Program-made: the position numbers and the translations under genes
Notes under the pieces: model-generated
The model's input: only the letters and a program-made list of their open reading frames with translations
Database searches by the model: none
What the model was told of the DNA's origin: nothing
Shown: in pieces, positions 1-6,863 of the stretch
Layout: every line of letters starts with the position of its first letter
How positions within the stretch are numbered: the first letter of the stretch is position 1
Assembly: GCA_910588075.1 (NCBI GenBank)
Contig: CAJUOS010000043.1
Location: 1 to 20,081, forward strand
DNA: 20,081 nt
From: an uncultured Erysipelotrichaceae bacterium
Lineage (GTDB): Bacteria > Bacillota_I > Bacilli_A > Erysipelotrichales > Coprobacillaceae
Direction: 5' to 3'

Positions 1-461
1 TTCCCCCGCACATTCCTCCCCTCCTTCACCGAGGGCAACACCGCCGGAATGCGCATAGCTTCTTTAAAAGCGTAATATCCAGTTAAATGTGCTGGATTAT
101 GTAAAGGTGCTAATGATTTTAATTCATCAATTTTTTCAACAACATAATCATCAATAATAGCAGATTCTTTAAAATAAGAACCACCTTGCACCACTCTATG
201 ACCAACACCTTTAATTTCATCTAATGATGAAACAATATTTTTATTAATTAAAGTTTCTAATAATAATGCTACAGCTTCTTTATGAGTAGGAATTGGTAAT
301 GTTTTCACATCTTTTTCACCATTATATTTAATAGTAAAAATAGAATCGTTTAAACCAATTCTTTCAATAACTCCAGAAGTAATAACTGATTCATTATCCA
401 TTTCAAATAATTGAAATTTTAATGAAGAACTTCCAGCATTAACAGCAATAACTTTTGACAT
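1..461 (-). CDS. ackA: Acetate kinase, N-terminal part (runs off left edge)
   Basis: Reading on the minus strand from ATG at 461-459, the protein opens with SKVIAVNAGSSSLKFQLFE, the ASKHA phosphate-binding signature of acetate kinase, and continues to GHRVVQGG (substrate region) and LAPLHNPAHLTGYYAFKEA. Acetate kinase interconverts acetate plus ATP with acetyl phosphate in the cytoplasm, the ATP-yielding end of fermentation. An AAGGAGG SD (minus strand, 477-471) lies 9 nt before the ATG. An extended -10 (TGCTATAAT, TATAAT at 493-488) sits just upstream. Only about 153 codons are in the window. Agreement with the family stops after KEA: the family normally continues with a VPAVAVFDTAFH-like stretch, but here the last 18 or so residues, encoded by the GC-rich bases 1-55, do not match. 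The gene is certain; its last 55 bases may be foreign or an assembly artefact. Confidence 0.93.
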   Translation of the reverse strand, partial: MSKVIAVNAGSSSLKFQLFEMDNESVITSGVIERIGLNDSIFTIKYNGEKDVKTLPIPTHKEAVALLLETLINKNIVSSLDEIKGVGHRVVQGGSYFKESAIIDDYVVEKIDELKSLAPLHNPAHLTGYYAFKEAMRIPAVLPSVKEGRNVRG

Positions 462-487
462 TTCAAATTACCTCCTTGTTTGTCTTT

Positions 488-493
488 ATTATA
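488..493 (-). promoter_or_regulatory. Probable sigma-A extended -10 for ackA
   Basis: On the minus strand TATAAT is preceded by TGC (extended -10), about 27 nt before the ackA start codon. No good -35 hexamer is visible 17 nt upstream, as is common with extended -10 promoters. Confidence 0.5.
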
Positions 494-563
494 GCATTAA
501 AAATAAAAAAAACTAGGAAAAAAATTTATGAAAATGAAATGAGGTGTTATCTTTTGAAAAATA

Positions 564-591
564 TTGATTTTTTTATAAAAAGGACTATAAT
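564..591 (+). promoter_or_regulatory. Sigma-A promoter of the TPP riboswitch/thiT unit
   Basis: TTGATT (564-569), a 16-nt spacer and TATAAT (586-591) place transcription start near 598, at the 5' edge of the TPP aptamer. Confidence 0.6.
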
Positions 592-595
592 GTTG

Positions 596-684
596 TATGA
601 GCCAGGGGCGCATATTGCTGAGAAAGGTTAAACCTTGTCCCTTATTATCTGAACTGGGTAATGCCAGCGTAGAGAGTGCAAATA
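596..684 (+). ncRNA. TPP (THI-box) riboswitch
   Basis: The sequence holds the conserved THI-element blocks in order: GGGGCGC (606-612), GCTGAGA (618-624), TCCCTT with the CTGAACTGGGTAATGCCAGC core (about 650-669), then GTAGAGA. These are the pyrimidine- and pyrophosphate-sensing helices of the thiamine pyrophosphate aptamer. It is followed at once by a terminator and thiT, so TPP binding should favour termination and switch off thiamine uptake. GCAAA (678-682) could pair with TTTGC (691-695), the base of the terminator region, as an antiterminator; that is inference. Confidence 0.92.
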
Positions 685-694
685 ATGTTTTTTG

Positions 695-725
695 CTTTCC
701 TATGCTTGTAGGAAAGTTTTTTATT
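695..725 (+). terminator. Rho-independent terminator of the TPP riboswitch
   Basis: CTTTCCTA (695-702) pairs perfectly with TAGGAAAG (709-716) across a six-base loop, followed by a run of six T. It sits between aptamer and thiT, so it is the expression platform. Confidence 0.85.
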
Positions 726-757
726 TGTAGGCTCCAATGATGAATGGAGGAGAAAAA

Positions 758-1279
758 ATGAAAAAACAAAATCAAAAAGTAAGAGTCATGGCTTTTATGG
801 CAATGTTTGTAGCTATTCAACTTGTTTTAGAGCCTTTGACAAAAATCACAGAGATGCCAAAAGGAGGAAATATTTCATTTTCTTTAATAGCTTTATTTTT
901 AGCATCTTATTTATTAGGTCCTGTTTATGGGATAATAGCTTCGCTTGTTTGTTTAGGAGTACAGTTTGTATTAGGAATGGCTGTTTATTATGGAATAGCT
1001 TCATTATGTCTTGATTATATTATTCCTATGACATTGGTAGGAGCATGTGGTCTTTTTCCATTATGGCATTTCAAACAATGGGATATACCACTTGGAATGA
1101 TTATTATTATGATATTAAAAACGATTTCACATTTATTGGCGGGATGGTTTGCTTTTGAAACACCATTAGTTGCTAATCTTGCTTATAATATTCCTTATAA
1201 TGTGGGAACATTTATTGCTTGTTTTATTTTATTTATAGTTATTTATCCAAGAATAAAAAAATTCGTTCAATTTGACTAG
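758..1279 (+). CDS. thiT: Thiamine ECF transporter S-component ThiT
   Basis: A 173-aa, very hydrophobic protein with about six membrane helices. It contains the ThiT signature EMPKGGNISFSLIALFLASYLLGPVYGI near residues 35-62 and the aromatic/glycine-rich second half (GMAVYYG, YNIPYN) seen in thiamine-binding S-components. In the membrane it captures thiamine and works with a shared ECF module (EcfA, EcfA', EcfT), which is not in this window. Start chosen at 758 because GGAGGA (746-751) is correctly spaced; the frame is open to an ATG at 737, but that one has no SD. Control by the TPP riboswitch just upstream independently supports the substrate. Single-gene transcript with its own terminator, which overlaps the stop codon. 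Confidence 0.93.
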   Translation: MKKQNQKVRVMAFMAMFVAIQLVLEPLTKITEMPKGGNISFSLIALFLASYLLGPVYGIIASLVCLGVQFVLGMAVYYGIASLCLDYIIPMTLVGACGLFPLWHFKQWDIPLGMIIIMILKTISHLLAGWFAFETPLVANLAYNIPYNVGTFIACFILFIVIYPRIKKFVQFD

Positions 1280-1303
1280 CAAAATATTGCTAGTTTTTCT
1301 TTT
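1275..1303 (+). terminator. Terminator after thiT
   Basis: CTAGCAA (1276-1282) pairs with TTGCTAG (1287-1293) across a four-base loop, followed by TTTTTCTTTT. The thiT stop codon lies inside the 5' arm. Confidence 0.8.
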
Positions 1304-1307
1304 ACCT

Positions 1308-1335
1308 TTGAAAATCATGTAAACTTGTGTATAAT
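1308..1335 (+). promoter_or_regulatory. Sigma-A promoter for the ygaC-like gene and tsa block
   Basis: TTGAAA (1308-1313), a 16-nt spacer, and TATAAT (1330-1335). It begins right after the thiT terminator. Because TATAAT lies inside the longest open frame, it also argues that translation starts downstream at 1363. Confidence 0.75.
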
Positions 1336-1362
1336 GTTAATGATATAGAAAGAGGTATGTTT

Positions 1363-1896
1363 ATGAAGGATTCATTAAATAGAAAAAATGTCCTTATACA
1401 TTGTTATAAACATGATGGAAGTGTACATCGTTGTTGGGACAAGGGCTTTGTTCTTGAAGAAACTGATAAACACTTTATTGTTATTAATAATAGAACATTA
1501 GTTACTGAATCAGATGGAAGAAAATGGTATACAAGAGAACCTGCTATTTGCTATTTTCCAAAACATCAATGGTATAATGTGATTTGTATGATCCGTAAAA
1601 ATGGTGTTCATTTTTATTGTAATATTGCTTCACCAACACTTTATGATGGACAGGCTTTAAAATATATAGATTATGATTTGGATTTAAAAGTTTTTCCAGA
1701 TTATAAATATAAGATTTTAGATGAAGAAGAATATCAACAACATAAAGAACAAATGAATTATGGAAAAGAATTAGATTCTATTTTATATAAACAGTTAAAT
1801 ATTCTTATTGAGATGACAATGGAAATGTTAGGACCATTTCAACCAGGATTTGCCGAACATTGGTATAATGTTTATCAAGAACAATTTCATAAATAG
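1363..1896 (+). CDS. DUF402 nucleoside tri-/diphosphatase, YgaC family
   Basis: A 177-aa soluble protein, the same size as B. subtilis YgaC (176 aa). It has the DUF402 pattern: an N-terminal part with SVHRCWDKGFVLEETDKHFIVINN, then YFPKHQWYNVICMIRKNGVHFYCNIASP, and the acidic YDGQALKYIDYDLDLKVFPD, which in this family supplies metal-binding Asp/Glu residues. Characterised members hydrolyse nucleoside tri- and diphosphates (the NtdP group). Start set at ATG 1363, 7 nt after AGAGG (1351-1355). ATG 1357 is too close to the SD, and ATG 1327 would precede the mapped promoter. It is the first gene of the unit leading into tsaE, 14 nt downstream; the precise physiological substrate is not evident. 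Confidence 0.82.
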   Translation: MKDSLNRKNVLIHCYKHDGSVHRCWDKGFVLEETDKHFIVINNRTLVTESDGRKWYTREPAICYFPKHQWYNVICMIRKNGVHFYCNIASPTLYDGQALKYIDYDLDLKVFPDYKYKILDEEEYQQHKEQMNYGKELDSILYKQLNILIEMTMEMLGPFQPGFAEHWYNVYQEQFHK

Positions 1897-1910
1897 AGAG
1901 GAGAATTTTC

Positions 1911-2357
1911 ATGATAACATTTCAAACAGAACAAGAAATGATTGATTTTGGAGAAAAATTAGCAACTTATATGTTTCCTAATTTTATATTAACTTTAAAA
2001 GGTGATTTAGGGGCAGGTAAGACAACTTTTACAAAAGGAATAGGTAAGGGCTTAGAAATTAAAAAAGTAATTAATTCTCCAACTTTTACAATTGTTAAGA
2101 TTTATCATGGAAAAATGACTTTATATCATTTTGATGCTTACCGTTTAGAGGGACAAGATGAAGAATTAGGATTTGAAGAAATGTTTGAAGATAATGGTGT
2201 ATGTGTTATTGAATGGCCACAATTTATTCAAGATATTTTACCATTAGAGTATATGGAAATATACATTCATAAGAATGATGATGAAACACGCTCATTGTCT
2301 TTTCAGGCTTATGGAAAAAAATATGAAAATATAATAAGGGAGATAGAATTATGTTAA
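1911..2357 (+). CDS. tsaE: tRNA t6A biosynthesis ATPase TsaE
   Basis: A 148-aa P-loop protein. Walker A GDLGAGKTTF is at residues 31-40, followed by the family's INSPTFTIVKIY (switch I-like) and the HFDAYRL and VIEWPQF blocks. TsaE is the ATPase that resets the TsaB-TsaD complex when threonylcarbamoyl is added to A37 of ANN-decoding tRNAs. SD GAGAGGAG (1895-1902) precedes ATG 1911. It overlaps tsaB by 7 nt, so the two are translationally coupled. Length is normal for the family. Confidence 0.95.
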   Translation: MITFQTEQEMIDFGEKLATYMFPNFILTLKGDLGAGKTTFTKGIGKGLEIKKVINSPTFTIVKIYHGKMTLYHFDAYRLEGQDEELGFEEMFEDNGVCVIEWPQFIQDILPLEYMEIYIHKNDDETRSLSFQAYGKKYENIIREIELC

Positions 2358-2956
2358 GTTTGATTATGGATACATCAAATCAATATTTAATGGTTGCTTT
2401 ATATGAAGATGGAAAATGTTTAGATATGATTCAAGAACTAGGATCAAAAAAGCAATCTGAAAATGCTATCCCTTATTTAGAAAACTTGTTAAAGCAACAT
2501 CATAAAGAGTTGATGAATATAGATGAAATGATTATTACAAAAGGTCCAGGTTCATATACAGGGGAAAGAGTAGCGATGACTATCGCTAAAACTTTAAGTG
2601 TTGTTACTCCAATAAAAATTAAAACAATTTCTTCATTAGCGGCTTATGCTGGTTTGCAAAAGTGTATATCTGTTATTGATGCAAGAAGTCAAAAAATTTT
2701 TGTTTGTGTATATGATCAAGGACAAGCTTTGATAGATGAACAACTTATTTTTATAGATGAGTTTGAAATATTAAGAAATAGATATCCAGATTATTCTATT
2801 GTTGGACAGACAGATGTTATTCATTGTCCATCATTGGAAGTTAATTTAGCAAATAATATGTATTTGTTAGCTCAAAATGAGGAGTATATTGATAATGTAG
2901 ATAGCTTAGTGCCATGTTATCTTAAAGATGTAGAGGCTAAAAAAATATGCTTATAA
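2351..2956 (+). CDS. tsaB: tRNA t6A biosynthesis protein TsaB
   Basis: A 201-aa ASKHA-fold protein. It starts SLIMDTSNQYLMVALYEDGK, then has KGPGSYTGERVAMTIAKTLS (residues 64-83) and VIDARSQKIFVCVY (about 109-122), the standard TsaB landmarks. TsaB is the inactive paralogue that dimerises with TsaD and scaffolds the t6A complex. Slightly shorter than B. subtilis YdiC (about 229 aa), mainly in the C-terminal half. ATG 2351 lies inside the end of tsaE with AAGGGA upstream. It overlaps rimI by 10 nt. Confidence 0.93.
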   Translation: MLSLIMDTSNQYLMVALYEDGKCLDMIQELGSKKQSENAIPYLENLLKQHHKELMNIDEMIITKGPGSYTGERVAMTIAKTLSVVTPIKIKTISSLAAYAGLQKCISVIDARSQKIFVCVYDQGQALIDEQLIFIDEFEILRNRYPDYSIVGQTDVIHCPSLEVNLANNMYLLAQNEEYIDNVDSLVPCYLKDVEAKKICL

Positions 2957-3390
2957 GAAAAATGGATATTGATGATTTAAATCAAGTTGTTGCTTTGGAA
3001 GAACAGCTTTTTACTTCATCGTGGAGTTATAAAGATTTTTTATATGAATTATTAGAAAATGATTTTTCATTTAATTATGTTATTGAAGATGATTTGAAAA
3101 TTGTTGGTTATGTAGGTGTGTGGATGATGTATGAACAAGCTCAAATTACAACAATTGGGGTAGCTCCTGATTATCAAAGACAAGGTTTGGGAAGAAATAT
3201 GTTAGAAACAATAATAGCGTTAACACAAAAACATGGATGTGAAATGATGAGTCTTGAAGTTCGTATTTCTAATGATAAAGCTATTTCTCTTTATGAAAGT
3301 TTAGGATTTCATAAAGAAACAATTAGAAAGAATTACTATCAAGATAATCAAGAAGATGCTTATCTTATGATAAAAAGATTGGAGGTTTGA
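2947..3390 (+). CDS. rimI: Ribosomal protein S18 alanine N-acetyltransferase RimI
   Basis: A 147-aa single-domain GNAT acetyltransferase. The acetyl-CoA pyrophosphate loop Q77-R-Q-G-L-G82 follows the beta-strand ITTIGVAPDY, and the C-terminal SLEVRISNDKAISLYESLGF block is typical of RimI. It uses acetyl-CoA to acetylate the N-terminal Ala of ribosomal protein S18. Its position between tsaB and tsaD is the conserved Firmicutes arrangement, which separates it from the many other small GNATs. It overlaps tsaB upstream and has only a weak SD, so coupling is likely. Confidence 0.88.
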   Translation: MLIRKMDIDDLNQVVALEEQLFTSSWSYKDFLYELLENDFSFNYVIEDDLKIVGYVGVWMMYEQAQITTIGVAPDYQRQGLGRNMLETIIALTQKHGCEMMSLEVRISNDKAISLYESLGFHKETIRKNYYQDNQEDAYLMIKRLEV

Positions 3391-3392
3391 AA

Positions 3393-4400
3393 ATGAGTCT
3401 TATTCTTGCGATTGAGTCAAGTTGTGATGAAATGTCTGTTGCTATTTTAAAAGATAAACGTGAATTATTATGTAATGTTGTAGCTTCACAAATAGATACA
3501 CATCGTTTATTTGGTGGGGTTGTTCCTGAAATTGCAAGTCGTATGCATGTTGAATGTGTTTCAACAGTTTTAAAAACAGCTTTACAACAAGCTCAAATAG
3601 ATATGAAAGATATAGATGCTATTGCTGTAACAAAAGGTCCAGGATTAGTTGGTTCATTACATGTGGGTATGCAAGCTGCTAAAACACTTGCTCTTACTTA
3701 TCATAAACCATTGATTGGAGTTCATCATATAGCAGGACATATTTACGCTAATGAATTGGTAGAGGATATTGAATATCCATGTTTATGTTTAGTTGTGAGT
3801 GGTGGTCATAGTGAACTTGTTTATATGAAGAAAGAATTTTCTTTTGAAGTGATTGGTCAAACTTTAGATGATGCAATTGGCGAAGCCTATGATAAAGTGG
3901 GAAGAGTGCTTCATTTGCCATATCCTGGAGGACCTGTGATTGATAAAATGGCTAAAGAAGGGACACATAGTTATCCATTACCGTTACCTTTGAATGATGA
4001 TTCTTATCATTTTTCATTTAGCGGGTTGAAATCAGCAGTTATTAATTTATGTCATAATGCACAACAGAGAAAAGAAACTATTATTCCAGAAGATTTAGCA
4101 TGTTCATTTCAAACAGTTGCATTAGAAGTATTGGTTTCAAAAACGATTAAGGCAGCTAATGATTATCAAGTCAAACAAATTATTGTTGCTGGTGGAGTGA
4201 GTGCAAATAGTGGTTTAAGAAAGAAATTAACAGAAGAAAGTCCTATAAAAGTTTTATTTCCACCAATGAAATATTGTACAGATAATGCTGCTATGATAGC
4301 TTCTGCAGCACGAGTTATGTATGAGAATCAGTGTTTTTCTACACTTGATTTAAGTGTTAAACCAACTTATGATTTAGAAGAAGAAAGTATTGGTGAATAG
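3393..4400 (+). CDS. tsaD: tRNA N6-threonylcarbamoyladenosine transferase TsaD
   Basis: A 335-aa Kae1/Qri7/TsaD ASKHA protein: LAIESSCDEMSVAIL at the N-terminus, TKGPGLVGSLHVG (residues 80-92), the metal-binding HHIAGH (111-116), VVSGGHSEL, DDAIGEAYDKVGR, and VAGGVSANSGLR near the C-terminus. It transfers the threonylcarbamoyl group from the TsaC product to A37 of tRNA, with TsaB and TsaE. ATG 3393 is chosen because GGAGG (3381-3385) is 7 nt upstream; it lies just past the overlapping rimI stop. All catalytic motifs are intact. TsaC itself is not in the window. Confidence 0.96.
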   Translation: MSLILAIESSCDEMSVAILKDKRELLCNVVASQIDTHRLFGGVVPEIASRMHVECVSTVLKTALQQAQIDMKDIDAIAVTKGPGLVGSLHVGMQAAKTLALTYHKPLIGVHHIAGHIYANELVEDIEYPCLCLVVSGGHSELVYMKKEFSFEVIGQTLDDAIGEAYDKVGRVLHLPYPGGPVIDKMAKEGTHSYPLPLPLNDDSYHFSFSGLKSAVINLCHNAQQRKETIIPEDLACSFQTVALEVLVSKTIKAANDYQVKQIIVAGGVSANSGLRKKLTEESPIKVLFPPMKYCTDNAAMIASAARVMYENQCFSTLDLSVKPTYDLEEESIGE

Positions 4401-4401
4401 T

Positions 4402-5040
4402 ATGGAAAAGAAAAATCAAAAAATATCAAAGGCAACAATGTCACGTTTTCCAGTTTATTTAAAGGCTTTGAGAAATATGCAACATGCAGGAAAAGAAAAT
4501 TTTTTATCAAGTGAATTAAGTGAAATTACAGGTATTTTAGATACAACAATTCGTAGAGATTTTGGTTTTTTAACACATAAGGATTCTTTAGGAAGAAGGG
4601 GTATTGGATATGATACCAAAGAGATTATTAATGTTTTAAATAATGTTTTAGGTTTAGGATTAGATGAACCTATTATTTTGATAGGTGTTGGAAATCTTGG
4701 GAGTGCTATTTTAAAATATAATAGGTGGCAATATACTGTTGGAAAGATTGTTTGTTGTTATGATTGGGATCAAAATAAAATTGGAGAACGTTTTGGTGTA
4801 AAACTTGAACATATTGATTCTCTTGAAGATACTTTTCCTAAAGGCTGTAAGATTGCCATTTTAGCCATTAGTGAAAATGTTCAGGAAACAGTTGATCGTT
4901 TAATGGCATTAGGTGTTAAAGGAATTGTAGATTTTACTCATGATCATTTTATTGTTAATTCTGATGTAGTTGTACAAACAGTTGATGTGGTTGCGGCTAT
5001 TCAAGAGCTTGTTTTAAAAATGAATGTTTATGATGAGTAA
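4402..5040 (+). CDS. rex: Redox-sensing transcriptional repressor Rex
   Basis: A 212-aa protein with the two Rex domains: an N-terminal winged helix (SKATMSRFPVYLKALRN, then SSELSEITGILDTTIRRDFGFL with the recognition helix) and a Rossmann fold whose NAD(H) loop is GVGNLG at residues 95-100. The C-terminus ends with the swapped helix VDVVAAIQELVLKMN. Rex senses the NADH/NAD+ ratio and represses fermentation and respiration genes when NAD+ is high. The frame is also open from GTG 4393, but ATG 4402, just beyond the tsaD stop, gives the family length (B. subtilis 215 aa). Co-transcription with tsaD is likely, since there is no gap for a promoter. It does not obviously control genes in this window. 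Confidence 0.95.
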   Translation: MEKKNQKISKATMSRFPVYLKALRNMQHAGKENFLSSELSEITGILDTTIRRDFGFLTHKDSLGRRGIGYDTKEIINVLNNVLGLGLDEPIILIGVGNLGSAILKYNRWQYTVGKIVCCYDWDQNKIGERFGVKLEHIDSLEDTFPKGCKIAILAISENVQETVDRLMALGVKGIVDFTHDHFIVNSDVVVQTVDVVAAIQELVLKMNVYDE

Positions 5041-5103
5041 AGTGATAGAATTGAATATAATATTTAAAAAATGCTATAAAAATGAAAATGAAATAAAAAA
5101 GTA

Positions 5104-5132
5104 TTGAAATCATTTATAAAAAATGGTAATAA
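5104..5132 (+). promoter_or_regulatory. Sigma-A promoter for the asnS T-box leader
   Basis: TTGAAA (5104-5109), a 17-nt spacer, and TAATAA (5127-5132). It would start transcription about 12-15 nt before stem I of the T-box. The preceding 5041-5103 is AT-rich with no clear terminator for rex. Confidence 0.55.
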
Positions 5133-5149
5133 TAAATGTACAGGTAATG

Positions 5150-5364
5150 ATTTAAGAGCATATAATCAGAACTATTATGTAGAGAGTTTTGGATGGTGAA
5201 AGCAAAACAATAGGGATTATATGTAACACTTAATGAACTAGATAGGAGAAATTAAGTAGACTATCTCGTTGACTGCGTTAAAGTTTAAAGAGCATAATTG
5301 AAAAATTATGAATGAGGATGGTACCGCGATATTAGTCGTTCCTTTTAGGAATGACTTTTTTATT
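5150..5364 (+). ncRNA. T-box riboswitch, asparagine specifier (AAC)
   Basis: Stem I base TTAAG (5152-5156) pairs with CTTAA (5229-5233), and CATATAATC (5159-5167) pairs perfectly with GATTATATG (5215-5223). Between these on the 3' side the specifier loop holds AAC (5225-5227) followed by A, an Asn codon. The distal AGAGAG...GGATGGTGAAAGC lies in the stem I apex (about 5181-5202). The conserved T-box GATGGTACCGCG ends near 5328. It is followed by AGTCGTTCC/GGAATGACT (5334-5342 and 5347-5355) and a T run, the terminator. Uncharged tRNA-Asn should favour antitermination and asnS expression. Confidence 0.93.
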
Positions 5365-5383
5365 TATAAAAGGAGGAAAAAAG

Positions 5384-6769
5384 ATGTTTGAATTTATGAC
5401 AGTAAGAGAACTTTATGAGATGATTATGTCTGGAGAAGAGTTCGAAACAGAGAGTGTAGAGTACGTAGAATTAGATGGATGGGTACGTACAAACAGGGAT
5501 AATGGAAAAATTGGATTTATTGCATTAAATGATGGAACATATTTTAGGAGTTGTCAAATTGTTTATTTAAAAGAGGTTTTAGAAAACTATGATGATATTA
5601 AACATATTAGTACAGGAAGTGCAATTCGTATATTAGGAAAGTTAAAATTAACACCTCAAGCTAAACAACCATTTGAAATTGAAGCCACAGAAATAGTTGT
5701 TGAAGGGGCTTGTGATGAAGATTTTCCACTTCAAAAGAAGCGTCATTCTTTTGAATACATGCGAGAAATTCCTCATTTAAGACCAAGAGCAAATTCTTTT
5801 TATGCTATTTTTAGATTACGTAGTGTTTTATCAATGGCTATTCATGAATTTTTTCAATCTCAAGGATTTGTTTATGTACACACACCAATTATTACAGGAA
5901 ATGATGGTGAAGGTGCTGGAGAAATGTTTAGAGCAACAACTATTGATAATACAGAATTTGATAATGATTTTTTTGGAAAAGAAGCTTTTTTAACTGTTAC
6001 AGGACAATTACATGTAGAAGCATTTTGTATGGCATTTAGAGATGTTTATACTTTTGGTCCAGCTTTTAGAGCAGAAAATTCAAATACTTCACGTCATGCA
6101 AGTGAGTTTTGGATGATAGAACCTGAAATCGCTTTTGCTGATTTAGAAGATGATATGGATTTAATTGAAGATATGGTAAAATACTGTATTGATTATGTTT
6201 TAGATAATGCTCCTGAAGAAATGAAATTTTTTGAACAAATGATTGATAAAGATTGTATTAAACGTATTACTCAGGTAAGAGATAGTGAATTTAAACGTAT
6301 GACATATACTGAAGCTATTGATATTTTAGAAAAAGCAGATGTAAAATTTGAAAATAAAGTGTCATGGGGTATGGATTTAAATAGTGAGCATGAACGTTAT
6401 ATTTGTGAAGAAGTTGTAGGAGGACCAGTTTTCTTAACTGATTATCCAAAAGAAATAAAAGCTTTCTATATGCGTTTAAATGATGATGATAAGACTGTTG
6501 CTGCTTGTGATTTATTAGTTCCTGGTATAGGTGAACTTGTAGGTGGTAGTCAACGTGAAGAAAGATATGATGTTTTAGAAAGAGTTATGGATGAAAAAGG
6601 AATGGCTAAAGATGGTTTACAATGGTATATGGATTTAAGACGTTTTGGTGGTTGTAAACATGCAGGATTTGGTTTAGGATTCGATCGTTTCTTAATGTAT
6701 CTAACTGGTATGCAAAATATTAGAGATGTTGAACCATACCCAAGAACACCTCGTAATTTAAAATTTTAA
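5384..6769 (+). CDS. asnS: Asparaginyl-tRNA synthetase
   Basis: A 461-aa class IIb synthetase. The N-terminal OB-fold anticodon-binding domain (VELDGWVRTNRDNGKIGFIALNDG, residues about 20-43) is followed by the catalytic core: PHLRPR with motif 1, EGAGEMFR, the motif 2 region FGPAFRAENSNTSRHASEFWMIEPE, and motif 3 GFGLGFDRFLMYLTG. SRHASEFWMIEPE and the C-terminal PRTPRNLKF are AsnRS rather than AspRS signatures. It resembles the approximately 466-aa E. coli-type enzyme more than the 430-aa Bacillus form, including the FFGKEAFLTVTGQLHVEAF and DMKFF-like insert. Start at 5384 follows AAAGGAGG (5369-5376); the in-frame extension upstream lies within the T-box terminator. Control is by the upstream Asn T-box. 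Confidence 0.97.
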   Translation: MFEFMTVRELYEMIMSGEEFETESVEYVELDGWVRTNRDNGKIGFIALNDGTYFRSCQIVYLKEVLENYDDIKHISTGSAIRILGKLKLTPQAKQPFEIEATEIVVEGACDEDFPLQKKRHSFEYMREIPHLRPRANSFYAIFRLRSVLSMAIHEFFQSQGFVYVHTPIITGNDGEGAGEMFRATTIDNTEFDNDFFGKEAFLTVTGQLHVEAFCMAFRDVYTFGPAFRAENSNTSRHASEFWMIEPEIAFADLEDDMDLIEDMVKYCIDYVLDNAPEEMKFFEQMIDKDCIKRITQVRDSEFKRMTYTEAIDILEKADVKFENKVSWGMDLNSEHERYICEEVVGGPVFLTDYPKEIKAFYMRLNDDDKTVAACDLLVPGIGELVGGSQREERYDVLERVMDEKGMAKDGLQWYMDLRRFGGCKHAGFGLGFDRFLMYLTGMQNIRDVEPYPRTPRNLKF

Positions 6770-6774
6770 TTGAT

Positions 6775-6811
6775 GAGCAGGTAGGATATTTTATTCTATC
6801 TGTTCTTTTTG
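6775..6811 (+). terminator. Terminator after asnS
   Basis: A 12-bp stem with three G-U pairs (6775-6786 with 6794-6805) and a run of five T. Confidence 0.8.
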
Positions 6812-6812
6812 T

Positions 6813-6846
6813 TTTGACATTATTTTTTGCATTTGTTTTCTATAAT
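6813..6846 (+). promoter_or_regulatory. spoIIG-type promoter with 21-nt spacer and 0A-like box
   Basis: Perfect TTGACA (6814-6819) and perfect TATAAT (6841-6846) are separated by 21 nt, too long for ordinary sigma-A use. TTTGACA (6813-6819) matches the reverse complement of the Spo0A box core (TGTCRAA) and overlaps the -35. In B. subtilis the spoIIG promoter is known for a similarly over-long spacer (22 nt) and Spo0A bound over the -35. The predicted start near 6852 leaves a leader of only about 12 nt, with the SD at its 5' end. Confidence 0.7.
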
Positions 6847-6863
6847 AGATGAGGGGTGGGATC

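Noticed and set aside
497..820. 107-codon open frame on the minus strand over the TPP riboswitch and thiT start
   Set aside because: It is antisense to a clear riboswitch and gene, its composition is Phe/Ser/His-rich as expected of reversed AT-rich DNA, and no SD is seen.
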